Shown: positions 34,774-45,200, counted from the stretch's first letter. The stretch: DNA of 64,000 nucleotides from Konateibacter massiliensis (GCF_900184995.1 NZ_LT860099.1:2174332-2238331), one strand, 5' to 3'. A program made the numbers and translations. Notes: generated from the sequence alone by a model not told the origin.

Positions 34774-36468
34774 ATGAAGAGAAAAAGATCTCGTTCCAGT
34801 CATTCACTTGAACATTTTATAAAGGTATTAATCAGTTTGTCCATTCCGATCATTGTAATTAACATTGCGGTAAGCTTTGTTTCCATCATAACGACCAGAG
34901 AGCAGAACATGATTCACATTTCGAATACGATTGCTTTATATCAGGAAGAAACCGTTAGAAAAATAGCAGCCGTCGAGCATTTTGTCCGGTGGACAGTAAT
35001 TCACGAACCTCTCATTGATACGCTGGAAACAAACGAGGACTTTGGCGACAGGCTGGAAGCCATAACAACTTTTCGCACGCGGGTAAGTGACAATCAATAC
35101 GGCACCGGAAAAGAATTTGAATATTTCTTATATTTGGAAGAACAAGATCTTTTCCTAAATTGTTCTGCCCTAAACCTTTCTTATTCCGATTATCTTCTAT
35201 GTAAAAAGGAATTGTTAGAAAAGATTAAAAGCAAAGAAACGCTTAAAAACAGCAATGACTGGAAAATACTTAAGATACGGGATAATTACTACTTTTATTA
35301 TATTATTACCTATAATAATCGAACCTTTATCTCCTTTATCTCTGCAAAAGATATCTTGACGCCGCTTGAGGATATTAATCTGGGTACTAACGGCTATATG
35401 CTTATGAAAGATATGAATCACACGATTCTATCCTCCACAGGGACCAAAGGTGATAGCAGCTTAGGCAATTCTTTATTCTTAAGCCGTTTAAATATTGATA
35501 ATAAAGCTTCTACCCTGCCTTTTACCTTACATATTTTTATTGATAACTGGTTTTATGAACGAATTATTCTTATGCAGATTATTGTTGTTATTATGGCTTT
35601 TATTGTTGCACTTACCTTGTTTGTCTTTGTATACTACACTCAGAAAAAGGTAATACAACCAATACAGAGTTTTTCTCTTAATCTTGCAAAAATAAACGAT
35701 AATACGAACCTCTTGGATCTTCAGGACAGTAATATTATTGAATTAGAGCAAGCTAACCAACAGTTTAAGAATCTGATGCGGGAAATAACGAAGTTAAAGA
35801 TTAATCTTTATGAACAGGAACTAGAAAAAAAGAGGATTCAGATAGGCTTTTTACAACAGCAAATAAAACCTCATTTTTACTTAAACTGTCTGACCACCAT
35901 TTACAGTATGGCACAGACAAAGAATTATAAAGAGATAGAATCCATGGCACTCTTTACCTCCAAATATCTACGTTACTTATTTCAGACGAATAAAGATTTT
36001 GTAAAGCTGGAATATGAATTAAGTCACGTAAATGCTTATCTGAATATACAAACGTTACGATATGGTTCCGCTTTTTCTTATACATACATTGAGGATACTG
36101 CTGCAAATGAAGGGCTTATCCCGCCATTGATCCTTATGACATTTATTGAAAATACAATTAAACATTGCGTGTCCTTAACCATAACATTAAATATTACTTT
36201 AACTACCCAAAAACTACAGAGAAACGGAAAGGATTATTTGCATATTGCATTAAAAGATACCGGCCCCGGCTTCACGAATGAGGTTTTGACTGTTTTAAAC
36301 AATCATCAATCGCTTGTCAGTGAAGACGGAACTCGAATCGGAATAACAAATGCTATCGAAAGACTGACATTCTTATATGGCAATGAATACAAATTATTGT
36401 TTTCGAATAATGCTGATATGGGAGCTTGCATTGAATTAGTATTACCCTTTAGCAACGAAGATAAGTAG
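34774..36468 (+). CDS. YesM-type sensor histidine kinase (second sugar system)
   Basis: Membrane sensor kinase, 564 residues. A helix near 20-42, extracellular sensor about 45-265, a second helix about 268-290, then a linker and coiled region. Kinase core: His in QQIKPHFYLNCLTTIYSMA, N box MTFIENTIKHCVS, G boxes DTGPGF and GIGITNAIERL. AGGAGG lies seven bases before the ATG, and a TATAAT -10 lies about 30 bases upstream. The AraC response regulator follows after 36 bases. Divergent from the LplB/LplC importer, its probable target. Confidence 0.93.
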   Translation: MKRKRSRSSHSLEHFIKVLISLSIPIIVINIAVSFVSIITTREQNMIHISNTIALYQEETVRKIAAVEHFVRWTVIHEPLIDTLETNEDFGDRLEAITTFRTRVSDNQYGTGKEFEYFLYLEEQDLFLNCSALNLSYSDYLLCKKELLEKIKSKETLKNSNDWKILKIRDNYYFYYIITYNNRTFISFISAKDILTPLEDINLGTNGYMLMKDMNHTILSSTGTKGDSSLGNSLFLSRLNIDNKASTLPFTLHIFIDNWFYERIILMQIIVVIMAFIVALTLFVFVYYTQKKVIQPIQSFSLNLAKINDNTNLLDLQDSNIIELEQANQQFKNLMREITKLKINLYEQELEKKRIQIGFLQQQIKPHFYLNCLTTIYSMAQTKNYKEIESMALFTSKYLRYLFQTNKDFVKLEYELSHVNAYLNIQTLRYGSAFSYTYIEDTAANEGLIPPLILMTFIENTIKHCVSLTITLNITLTTQKLQRNGKDYLHIALKDTGPGFTNEVLTVLNNHQSLVSEDGTRIGITNAIERLTFLYGNEYKLLFSNNADMGACIELVLPFSNEDK

Positions 36469-36504
36469 ACAAGGTAATAACTGATATAATTGGGAGGGAG
36501 ATAA

Positions 36505-38127
36505 ATGAACATCTTACTGGTTGACGACGATCGCTTTGTTTTAGGCGCATTGAATCAAAATATAGATTGGAAAACACTAGGGTTTGAGGACGTATACAGC
36601 GCTTCAAATATAACCCAGGCAAAAGAAGTCATAAAAGATAAATCAATAGAAATTTTAATTACAGACATTGACATGCCTCAGGGAAGCGGCATTGATTTAC
36701 TTACCTGGGTCAGGGAAGAAAATTATGATATTCAGACTATCTTCTTAACTAATTATGCTGAATTTAATTTTGCGCAAAAAGCCATCGCATTACAGAGTTT
36801 TGGATATTACTTAAAACCAATCGAATTTGACAAACTGGAATTAATCGTAAGAAAGGCAATTCAAAAAGCTGAATACACCAAAAAAGCAAAAAATGCAGCC
36901 AGTATTTCAAATGCATGGGAAGATATCAAGGAAAGCATTTCAAAACATTTTTGGAGTGAATTTCTGAAACAAGAAAAACTTTATTCAACAGAAGAATTGC
37001 ATTCCCTTCTGGCAAAAAATCATCTTACCTACCATACAACGGATCAATTTATTACTATTTTATTTGATATATTCACCATATCCTTATCGGATCAAAATGT
37101 TATTACTAAGTGTTTTCATGCTCCTAGCAAGCTTTCTTTCGAATTTGAAACTGCTTTTTATGAAATATTTAAAGAGGTGCTATCACCAAATGATGTTCTT
37201 TTCGAGAAAAACACTTCGGGCGGCAGTTTTATTTCCATCATAAACTGTACCAATGCTGAATCAGGAGCTTTACTTGCTAAACTGAAGCGATATTGTGAAA
37301 AACTAATCTATTCTATGAATAAAAAATACGAGGCTTCCCTTAGCTGTTATATTGGGCTTCCGCTCACCTTCCAAACCTTTCATGAGGGGTTAGAGCAGTT
37401 GCAGTCAATGAGCAAAAATAGAATAGATTGCAGAAACAAAGTCTTTATGTTAAACGAATACATACCCATTGAAACGGATTACTCCTTACCTAATTTAAAA
37501 CTTCTCGATGAATATCTGCAATTGGGAAAACATGCTTTCTTTCTTGCATATTGTGAAGATTATCTCTCTCAATTGTCATCCTCGGACAAATTAAACTATG
37601 ACGTTTTAGCCAGCTTTCAAGTTGATGTCATACAGCTTATTTATTCGTTTCTAAAGGAAAAGGGTATTCTGGCACATAAGTTAATCCAAGGGAAAACCAA
37701 TGATACATTACTGGAACTATCCCTAAAGTCCAGAGAAAGTATGATTATTTATATCTCTTATCTTGTAAATACTGCACTGGACTATGTTGCTTTCTCTGCC
37801 TGCGATAAATCGGTTGCTTCCATTATCTGTGAATACATTGATATCCACTTTGCTGAAGATATCAATCGTAACAGCTTAGCTGAAATTGTTTATCTGGACC
37901 CCGATTATACCGCAAAGCTTTTTAAAAAAGAAACCGGGTGCTCTCTTGTCAATTATATTATTAAAAAGCGTATTGACACGGCAAAAGACTTATTAGTCCA
38001 TACAGATTTATCCGTTAATATGATTTCTGATAAAATAGGCTATGGCAACTACTCTTATTTTACTAAACTTTTTAAAAAAGTAGCAGGCGTTACACCTATG
38101 GATTATCGAAAAACAAATGGCAAATAG
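36505..38127 (+). CDS. AraC-type response regulator (YesN-like, long form)
   Basis: Response regulator, 540 residues. Receiver about 1-120 with phosphoacceptor Asp54 in LITDIDMPQGSGIDLL; a central region of about 300 residues of unclear fold, common in this long subgroup; AraC double helix-turn-helix at about 438-537 (NRNSLAEIVYLDPDYTAKLF and VNMISDKIGYGNYSYFTKLF). Start backed by GGGAGGG about six bases upstream. Ends before a strong bidirectional terminator. Expected to activate the divergent importer and GH31 operon. Confidence 0.93.
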   Translation: MNILLVDDDRFVLGALNQNIDWKTLGFEDVYSASNITQAKEVIKDKSIEILITDIDMPQGSGIDLLTWVREENYDIQTIFLTNYAEFNFAQKAIALQSFGYYLKPIEFDKLELIVRKAIQKAEYTKKAKNAASISNAWEDIKESISKHFWSEFLKQEKLYSTEELHSLLAKNHLTYHTTDQFITILFDIFTISLSDQNVITKCFHAPSKLSFEFETAFYEIFKEVLSPNDVLFEKNTSGGSFISIINCTNAESGALLAKLKRYCEKLIYSMNKKYEASLSCYIGLPLTFQTFHEGLEQLQSMSKNRIDCRNKVFMLNEYIPIETDYSLPNLKLLDEYLQLGKHAFFLAYCEDYLSQLSSSDKLNYDVLASFQVDVIQLIYSFLKEKGILAHKLIQGKTNDTLLELSLKSRESMIIYISYLVNTALDYVAFSACDKSVASIICEYIDIHFAEDINRNSLAEIVYLDPDYTAKLFKKETGCSLVNYIIKKRIDTAKDLLVHTDLSVNMISDKIGYGNYSYFTKLFKKVAGVTPMDYRKTNGK

Positions 38128-38139
38128 CTTAACTATTAT

Positions 38140-38189
38140 AAAATAAACGAGAGGAATCCTAATACTATAGTTTTCCTCTCGTTTATTTT
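38140..38189. terminator. Bidirectional terminator
   Basis: Perfect 17-base arms AAAATAAACGAGAGGAA and TTCCTCTCGTTTATTTT. It lies between the convergent AraC regulator and DUF3783 genes, and A/T runs on both sides let it serve both. Confidence 0.9.
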
Positions 38190-38203
38190 AAGTTTTAATC
38201 ATT

Positions 38204-38617
38204 CTATTCAACAGTATTATTATCCACTTTGTCTTGACTGCTTTTCTTACTCATGGTTTCATGTTCAAGCTTCAATTCTTTGTACAGCTCAATTGCATTC
38301 CAATATTGATTTGTCTCCGTCAGGATTGCCTTACAATTTACTTTCGGTATCCCATTCTTTCGAAAAGCCGCTATTAAACTGTCAATTTGTGCACTTTTCA
38401 ATCCCACCATAATTAACATTTCATCTTCTAATTCTTCACCTTCATACTTTTCTTCTATGGATTCAATTCCCTTTACTCCGGCAATATAACCGATAGGCTG
38501 ATTATAATTTTCTTTCATTACCTTCTTTAAACGAAATCCTAAGGGCATCAAAGCTAAGGTGATTTTGCGGTTACGCTCTGTATCATTAAAATTATATAAT
38601 AAAACCGTTGGCTTCAT
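38204..38617 (-). CDS. DUF3783-domain protein
   Basis: Small cytoplasmic protein of unknown function, 137 residues. The opening (VLLYNFNDTERNRKITLALM) and the core PIGYIAG, VGLKSAQIDSLIAAFRKNGI match the DUF3783 family as I know it, which is common in Clostridia. The C-terminal 25 residues are charged and low in complexity. Start has GGGAGG about eight bases upstream. Monocistronic, convergent with the AraC regulator; no functional hint from its neighbours. Confidence 0.82.
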   Translation of the reverse strand: MKPTVLLYNFNDTERNRKITLALMPLGFRLKKVMKENYNQPIGYIAGVKGIESIEEKYEGEELEDEMLIMVGLKSAQIDSLIAAFRKNGIPKVNCKAILTETNQYWNAIELYKELKLEHETMSKKSSQDKVDNNTVE

Positions 38618-38733
38618 AATCCATTCCTCCCTTTTTCAAACAAAAACACTTCTATCATTTTATCATATTTACTGATATAGCGCCATTTCTTTTCATATAA
38701 TACTATAACTAATACTTTGGGGGACATTTATAT

Positions 38734-39672
38734 ATGTGTACGGCAATGACGTTACAATCCAAGTCCAATGAGCTGTTTTTGGGGAGAACGATGGATTTTT
38801 CACATGATATTATGCCACAGCTTTATATTATACCCCGCTCCTATACCTGGTATAACACCTTAGATAATTCTCAAATCAGTGATTCTTACCAATTTATTGG
38901 ACTTGGCCAGGAGCTTGACGGTATTTTTGGCTTTTTTGACGGAGTAAATGAGAAAGGGTTTGCGGGAGCCGCTTTATATTTTGCCGGATATGCCCAATAC
39001 GATACCGTACCTCGTAATGGAAGCACACCGGTTGCATCCGTTGATTTTCTCCACTATATTCTGAGCAGATGTGCTTCTTTAGGGGAGTTACAAACTCTTT
39101 TAAAAGGAATTACTATCATCGGTATTCCTGATCCGGTTACAAACACAGTAGCACCTCTGCACTGGATTGTTACTGACAGAAGCGGAGCCTGTGCCGTAAT
39201 CGAAGCAACGGATAAAGGCATAGAGATGATAAATAATCCGATTGGCGTTATGGCAAACAGCCCTAACTTTAATTGGCACATGACAAATTTAAGAAACTAT
39301 ATGGAAACTTCTCCAAAACAAACGGAGAAAGTCTTTTGGGATAGTGTCCCATTAACTCCTTTTGGTCAGGCTGCAGGAACCATAACTCTGCCAGGCGGCT
39401 TTACCTCTCCGGAACGTTTTGTGCGAACCACTTATCTAAAGTCACATTTGCCAAAGCCAGAGGATAGCCCGGAAGCAATTGCGGCTGGTTTTCATATTCT
39501 GGGAAACGTCTCCATACCAAAGGGTGCTGTCATAAGTAATCGGAGCACTTATGATTATACAAAATATACAGCATTCATCAATACCAGTACATGCGAATAC
39601 TTTTATAGAACTTATGATGATATGACAATTAGGACCGCCAGCCTTTGGCAAACAAACAAGACAGCTCAATGA
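38734..39672 (+). CDS. Penicillin V acylase / bile salt hydrolase family (C59) amidase
   Basis: N-terminal-nucleophile hydrolase cleaving a linear amide bond, cytoplasmic, 312 residues. Removal of Met1 exposes the nucleophile Cys2. All family catalytic residues are present at their usual numbers: Arg18 and Asp21 (LGRTMDF), Asn175 (VMANSPNF) and Arg228 (PERFVR). Position 82 is Tyr (ALYFAGY), as in penicillin V acylases; Asn is typical of bile salt hydrolases there. So acylase-like or acyl-homoserine-lactone-like amides are as plausible as bile salts. GGGGG lies before the ATG. It overlaps the convergent yaaA gene by seven bases. Confidence 0.88.
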   Translation: MCTAMTLQSKSNELFLGRTMDFSHDIMPQLYIIPRSYTWYNTLDNSQISDSYQFIGLGQELDGIFGFFDGVNEKGFAGAALYFAGYAQYDTVPRNGSTPVASVDFLHYILSRCASLGELQTLLKGITIIGIPDPVTNTVAPLHWIVTDRSGACAVIEATDKGIEMINNPIGVMANSPNFNWHMTNLRNYMETSPKQTEKVFWDSVPLTPFGQAAGTITLPGGFTSPERFVRTTYLKSHLPKPEDSPEAIAAGFHILGNVSIPKGAVISNRSTYDYTKYTAFINTSTCEYFYRTYDDMTIRTASLWQTNKTAQ

Positions 39673-39682
39673 ACTGTCTTGT
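39656..39682. terminator. Hairpin terminator embedded in overlapping gene ends
   Basis: Arms ACAAGACAG and CTGTCTTGT, nine pairs, followed by GTTTATTT rightward and by T-rich sequence leftward. It spans the overlapping stop codons of the C59 amidase and yaaA, so coding and termination share the same bases. Confidence 0.65.
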
Positions 39683-40427
39683 GTTTATTTCTGAGAAATA
39701 CATATTTTTTTTCATCCGATAAATCTTTCGCATATACATAATTTAACCGATTGAATTTCTTAATCTCCCCTACGTCCTCTATCTTATTCTCTGCCATGAA
39801 ACGTACCATTTCGCCTCTTGCCATTTTAGCATAAGTTCCTTTTTCTATTACTTTTTCATCTTTGATTTCTCCAAATACACAAGTCACAAATACCGTATCC
39901 TGTTTCAGATAAGGGGTGATGCATTTGCTGTATTCCTTCGATGCCAGATTAACAATACAATCACTTTCCGATAACAGGTTCTCGGCAAGACTGTCTTTCC
40001 AGAAATGATATAGAGAATTGGTATGCCAGTCCTTAAGAACAGCCTGCATCTCTAACCGGTAAGGGACAACTCCGTCAAAAGGGCGGAGTATACCATAAAA
40101 GCCTGATACGATACGCAGATGTTCTTCTATATACTCCAGATGACTGCTTTCAAATACCTCAGCCTTGATGTAATTAAACTGTAATCCGTCGTAGGACAGG
40201 ATACAAGGCGTCAGGTTTTTATACAAATCCATTGTCTGAATACGGCGATAGTTTTGCTCTGCAATGCTGTCGTTGCATTTCCAGATGGATTTTAATTCGG
40301 CATAGCTCAATGTTCTAAGATAAGCGAAAAGAGATTCGGTTTCTTTCATAAAATGAGGCAGTGCCTTATGGGGCAAGGTATCGGAATCTATCCTCATTTT
40401 CTTGGCGGGTGATATAATAATTCTCAT
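39666..40427 (-). CDS. yaaA: Peroxide stress protein YaaA
   Basis: DUF328/UPF0246 family protein that lowers free iron and protects DNA from peroxide in E. coli. 253 residues from this start. Family signature MRIIISPAKKM at the N terminus, with LSYDGLQFNYI, FYGILRPFDGVVPYRLEM, VNLASKEYSK and KMARGEMVRFMAENK. The ATG at 40427 is chosen since AAGGAG lies about seven bases before it; an upstream in-frame ATG has no ribosome site. Convergent and overlapping with the C59 amidase gene. Confidence 0.95.
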   Translation of the reverse strand: MRIIISPAKKMRIDSDTLPHKALPHFMKETESLFAYLRTLSYAELKSIWKCNDSIAEQNYRRIQTMDLYKNLTPCILSYDGLQFNYIKAEVFESSHLEYIEEHLRIVSGFYGILRPFDGVVPYRLEMQAVLKDWHTNSLYHFWKDSLAENLLSESDCIVNLASKEYSKCITPYLKQDTVFVTCVFGEIKDEKVIEKGTYAKMARGEMVRFMAENKIEDVGEIKKFNRLNYVYAKDLSDEKKYVFLRNKHKTVH

Positions 40428-40468
40428 TTGTATCTCCTTGTATGTACAGCAATTCTGATATAGCAAAT

Positions 40469-40491
40469 AGAACCTCCGTTACGGAAGCTCT
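40469..40491 (-). terminator. Weak terminator-like hairpin
   Basis: On the minus strand AGAGCTTCC pairs with GGAGGTTCT (two G-U wobbles) around GTAAC. It lies between the unknown membrane protein gene and yaaA. The following T-run is poor (ATTTGC), so termination may be partial. Confidence 0.4.
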
Positions 40492-40544
40492 ATCTACAAT
40501 TATAAATGATTTTTTTAGAAAAGTATAGCCTCCCTTTCAAGCTC

Positions 40545-41342
40545 CTACCATACTGTTTTCATGCCATTTTCTAGCTTTTTTGGCTTTTGCGGCATTCTCC
40601 TTAGCACCACGATATTTCTGATTGCATATCCGATACTGACAATTCCGATGCAGTAGAACCAAGGGTTATTGGAAAATGAAAAATAATCGCTTGCAAGTGC
40701 CCACATATTGTGCGGCAGAAATGAGTTAATCGTGCCAAGTAATATAACAATGGCAAGCTTATAAGAAGCTCCGATTTGTGTCTTTCTCTTTTCCCAATAC
40801 AGACCCGGTACAATTGCGATTAAAATATTAGTAAAGATAAACCACTTAAACATATATGGATCGTTCATAAAAACACGGAACAGATTTACAACGCCGATGA
40901 AAACCACAATCTGTCCGACCACTCTGAACCATGCTTCTTTTACTGTAACCGGTCCGTCGTGCAAATGCCCCCAGATTTCCTGTCTTTCTATGTAAATAGA
41001 CTTATACAGATTATATATCTCGAACAGATTCCATATTACAAGCGCAACCGATGCGAGCGTGAAGAACCAAAAACCTCCGGTAGCCTTTGCTGCAAGCGCA
41101 AATACGATAGCTCCCATGGAATCATGTGCAAAATAAAAGGTGTGCATCCAGACCGGATAAGGTGCACTTTTTTCTCTTCGAACAAGCTGAAAGCTGTAAA
41201 TATACTCCATATAGCCAAAGAAAAATGTCAGTCCCGCTATTATCAAAATCAGAATGAACTGCGGATTGTCAGGACTAAAGGCATAGGTAAAGTCCTCCAA
41301 GGTGTAGTTGCCGGGGTAAAAGTGAAATAGTTTCTCTAACAT
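40545..41342 (-). CDS. Multi-pass membrane protein of unknown function
   Basis: I do not recognise this 265-residue protein. It has about six or seven hydrophobic helices, among them FILILIIAGLTFFFGYMEYI, MGAIVFALAAKATGGFWFF and VGQIVVFIGVVNLFRVF. Short polar loops are rich in Tyr, Trp and His (YPVWMHTFYFAHDS). No transporter or enzyme signature is evident. The second of two near starts is used, because AAAGGAG lies about eight bases before it. A TetR regulator is divergent, 149 bases away, and probably controls it. Confidence 0.75.
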   Translation of the reverse strand: MLEKLFHFYPGNYTLEDFTYAFSPDNPQFILILIIAGLTFFFGYMEYIYSFQLVRREKSAPYPVWMHTFYFAHDSMGAIVFALAAKATGGFWFFTLASVALVIWNLFEIYNLYKSIYIERQEIWGHLHDGPVTVKEAWFRVVGQIVVFIGVVNLFRVFMNDPYMFKWFIFTNILIAIVPGLYWEKRKTQIGASYKLAIVILLGTINSFLPHNMWALASDYFSFSNNPWFYCIGIVSIGYAIRNIVVLRRMPQKPKKLENGMKTVW

Positions 41343-41402
41343 AATCATATCTCCTTTTCATCATTTATTGATTATTCTACATATGTGTATTATAATTTTG
41401 TT

Positions 41403-41446
41403 ATTATGCATAATCAATTGCCAATACTTTTGTTGTTGTGTATTAA
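41403..41446 (+). promoter_or_regulatory. TetR gene promoter with adjacent palindrome
   Basis: Perfect 12-base palindrome ATTATGCATAAT at 41403-41414, then TTGCCA (41418-41423), a 17-base spacer, and TATTAA (41441-41446). The palindrome lies between the divergent TetR and membrane-protein genes and is a candidate TetR operator. Confidence 0.45.
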
Positions 41447-41491
41447 TCCACAAAAATGAAATATTTGATGAATAAAAGGAGTGAATTTATT

Positions 41492-42055
41492 ATGGCTAAG
41501 ACCGACCGCAGAATTCTAAAAACAAAAGAAAGCATACGAAATGCTTTTATGCAACTTGTACATAAAAAGGATTTCCAAGCCATCACCATCACGGAGCTAG
41601 CGGAACTGGCAAATATAGACCGGAAAACATTTTATCTTCACTATACCTCTATACATGATATTTTGAAGGAATTTGAAGCCGAATTGGCTGATAAGGTGAT
41701 TTTACTGTTAAGAAACACCCAAACATTTGAAATGGACGCATTTTTCTATGGTCTAACCGATATTATGTTAGAGCATATCGATTTTTACCGCCATATCTCA
41801 CGTGATACTTCCTATTCGTTTTTAATGTCCGAGTGTAAAAATATATTAAAAGATGCCCTGAAACACTCCTTTTACGAAAGCTCCGCCTTGCCCATTGAAA
41901 AGTTCAATGTCTATTCTGAGTATGTGTCTTCGGGCATTATCGGCATCTACACGGATTGGCTTAACAACAATTCCAAAATGGAATTGGATGAGCTGACCTC
42001 ACTTGCAAAGGAAGCGTTGACGGGAAGCTGGAGTATTATTACAAAGAAAAACTAA
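41492..42055 (+). CDS. TetR-family regulator
   Basis: Transcriptional repressor, 187 residues from this start. N-terminal helix-turn-helix at about residues 5-55 (ITITELAELANIDRKTFYLH), with a longer ligand-binding domain resembling the TetR_C group with FYRHISRD and WLNNNSKMELDELTSLAKEA. AAGGAG lies ten bases before the ATG used; an in-frame ATG 36 bases upstream lacks a ribosome site. Divergent from the unknown membrane protein, its likely target. Its inducer is unknown. Confidence 0.9.
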   Translation: MAKTDRRILKTKESIRNAFMQLVHKKDFQAITITELAELANIDRKTFYLHYTSIHDILKEFEAELADKVILLLRNTQTFEMDAFFYGLTDIMLEHIDFYRHISRDTSYSFLMSECKNILKDALKHSFYESSALPIEKFNVYSEYVSSGIIGIYTDWLNNNSKMELDELTSLAKEALTGSWSIITKKN

Positions 42056-42096
42056 AAAAGTGTGGGCTTTGCTCGCACTTCGCGCCCGAACGGATT

Positions 42097-42114
42097 GCGA
42101 AGCAACTATTTCTC
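42097..42114. repeat. Short dispersed repeat GCGAAGCAACTAYTTCTC, copy 2
   Basis: Matches 9096-9113 with one mismatch. It lies about 40 bases after the TetR stop; TCGCAC occurs upstream as in the other copy. Confidence 0.4.
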
Positions 42115-42166
42115 TCTCTGCCGCTTTCTAAATCTTTAGGTTCTGAAATCTAATTCAAAAGACTTT

Positions 42167-42215
42167 AAAAACCATTGTAAAACTAATAATTTTAGCTAGT
42201 TTTACAATGGTTTTT
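42167..42215. terminator. Bidirectional terminator of pectinase gene
   Basis: Perfect 19-base arms starting AAAAACCATTG and ending CAATGGTTTTT around an 11-base loop. It lies 20 bases after the stop of the giant pectinase gene (leftward) and downstream of TetR (rightward). Confidence 0.9.
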
Positions 42216-42234
42216 ATATTACTTATTTATCTAA

Positions 42235-45200
42235 TTATTTTTTAACTGTGATCTTGATTGTAGCTTTCTTGTTACTTCCATCTTTTGCAGTTGCTGTAAT
42301 TGTTACCTTTCCTGCTTTCTTAGCTGTTACAACACCTTTGGAGTTAACTGTTGCAATCTTACTATCTGAAGATTTCCAGGTTACATTTTGATTTTTAGCT
42401 GTAACCGGACTAATGGTCAATGAAAGTGTTTGTTTTGCTTTTACTTTCATTGTCTTTGAGCCTGAAACTTTTATATTTGAAACTTTCAAAACTTTTGTTG
42501 TTGCATTTAATGTAACTTTTGCTGTTTTTCCGTCTGCTGTCTTAGCTGTAATTGTTACTTTTCCGGTACCTACAACTTTTACTTTTCCTTCCGAACTTAC
42601 TGTTGCTCTTTTCTTATTCGATGTGGTCCATGTTACTTTTGCATTCTTAGAATCTGCATTACTAGGTGTTACTACTGCTTTAAAGCTGTATGATTGTCCT
42701 TTTTGAACTTTAATTGTTCCGCTTACTTTTTGATTATTAAGTTGAAGCCCAACTTTTGTTACTTTCTGACTTACCGTCACGTTACATGTTGCTGTCTTGT
42801 CGCCCGCTTTTGCAGTGATTGTAGCTGTTCCATTTCCTACTGCTGTTATTTTACCATTCGATACGGTTACAACTTTTGCATTTGATGAGGACCATGTTAC
42901 TGTCTTATTTGCTGCATTTGATGGAGCCACTGTTGACTTAAGTGTCTGTGATGCTCCAATTGTATCAAACGTTAAGGATGTCTTGTCTAAACCGAATGAA
43001 GTTACTTTTTGCGCTACTGTTACTTCACAAGCAGCCGATATACTTCCTACTGTTGCTTTAATTGTTGCCGTACCGTTTCCTACTGCTGTTATTACTCCTC
43101 CGGATACAGTTGCAACTTTTGTATCTGATGATGTCCATTCTACTGTTTTATTAACAGCATCAGCCGGTACTACGGTTGCTTTAATCGTCTGGGAAGCTCC
43201 AATTGTATCAAATGTTATTGTATTATGGTCCAGAACAACATCTGTAACATCTATTACCTCCACATTTTCATTATACTCTGTCTTCAACCACTGAATATAA
43301 TTCATTGTAACTTTTCCTGCCCCTGTATAAGGAACTACGTTGGTTTCAAGAGTAGTTGCATCATACAATGCAGGTACTTCATACGGAAGGCTTGCTAAGA
43401 ATCCATCTACATCAAGTACTTTTCCTTCTGCCTCTATTTCTTCTGAATAATAATTTATTTCAAGGGAAGAAGTATTGCTGCCTAATGTATGCAGGGAATT
43501 AAGTGCTGCAATATAACCTCCTGGGCTTGCCATATTACCGCTTTGTGCCGGGCATTCTATGTTTATCATACTTGTATTATGAACCAGAACTTTAGAATCA
43601 CAAGTGGCAAGGGAACCATTGCTTACAATTTTGCTGGCTAATGACGTACCATTTACACTGTCTATTGCTCTTAGTTCTTGTTTTAAATTATAAAGATTTG
43701 TTGAATCCATTACACAGTTGTATACATGAGAATTACCTCCGCGCATTCTAGGCATACGGTCCATGGAATCTTTATAGTAATTATAAGCTAATGTTACATT
43801 AAGATTTTCATAATTAGCCTCTGTGTCAGATGCACCTACAAGGTGGGTCTTCTTCTGACCCGCTGCGTAAGCTCTTATCTGTGCCTTCGTCATTCCCTCA
43901 TCAAGTAATGAAGCATAATAAGGATAAGTCTCTTTATTATTTTCTAATTCTTCCATCATTGTATTGAAAAAGGTTCCGTCTTCACTTTCCGGTAAAAATT
44001 CACACCATGAAATAGTTACATCCATCGTATCATCCGCATTTGCTTTCTTAACATCTGCAATACCGTCATATGCTTTATAGAAGGTACAGTGATCAATCCA
44101 TATACCTGTGCTTCCGCTTTCAATGGTTATATAATCCCAGTCGTTTCTATCATATTCGCTGTGACCTTCGTCCCACTCCCAAAGTTCATCAAATTTAATA
44201 TTTCTGATAATAATGTTCTTAGAAGCATTAATATTGATACAGGTATGTAAAATACTTGAGCCGTTCTGTGAGAATATTGTAATATTTGCCATTTCCTTCA
44301 AGGAAAGTTTCGAAACTCCTGTTTCCATTAAGGTCGGATGTGTGATCGGTGTAATGGCTGATGATATGATACTTGAATATTCTTCCAACAAATCACCGAT
44401 TTCATTTGTTCCAAGGGCAATATCTTTTGTTATTTCAATTACACTCTTTTTACCTGATTTCTTTATAGATGACAGAGCTCTTAAAAATTCTTCTGCATTG
44501 GATGCTTTATAATAATTATCGGAAGTTTCAAGTAATAATCCGCCGCCGGTTGTTCCGTAACCATCTGCATATCCGCTTAATCCATAGTTTCCAAGTCCTG
44601 CGTCGTTGGTATCATCCGGATTAGCTGTATCTGAGTCATATTCCTTCTCTATGTAATTTTCATCTGTTGTTGTAACAATACTTCCGACATACTCTGCTGC
44701 ATTTGTGGTGATTACCGTATATGGGTCCCATCCAAGAGATGAGGTTTCAATTATTGTTGCTGCCTGTGAAGATGAAATCTGTGGTCGGTTCGTATTAATT
44801 AAAAAACCTTTTCCATAGGTATAATATTCACTAAATCTTGCAGCCTTCCATGCATTTCCACTCATGTCCGCATACGGAAAGGTCTTATAAATAACACTGC
44901 TCATGTAACAGTTAATAAATGTTGCAGAAGCATCCGCTCCCCAAGGACGGGCTAAAAGATATTTCGTTCCTGTGCATCCTTCTTCTGCTACTATTCTACA
45001 ATTATTAAATATATAACCATAGGAAAGTGAAGCTGATGTCTTCGGTGCTGTAACATAACCACTGTTTTTAACAGAATGATATCTGAATACTAAGTCACAG
45101 TCATTAAATAAAGCTTGTCCGTCTGTACCATATATATAATCCACATTTCCCGTAATATAACATTTGTAATAATATTGTTTGTTACTGTTCGCCTGTAAGG

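Noticed and set aside
42413-43294. Open frames antisense to the Big_2 repeats of the pectinase
   Set aside because: Low-complexity mirror of the repeated Val/Thr-rich domains; no ribosome site and no plausible protein.
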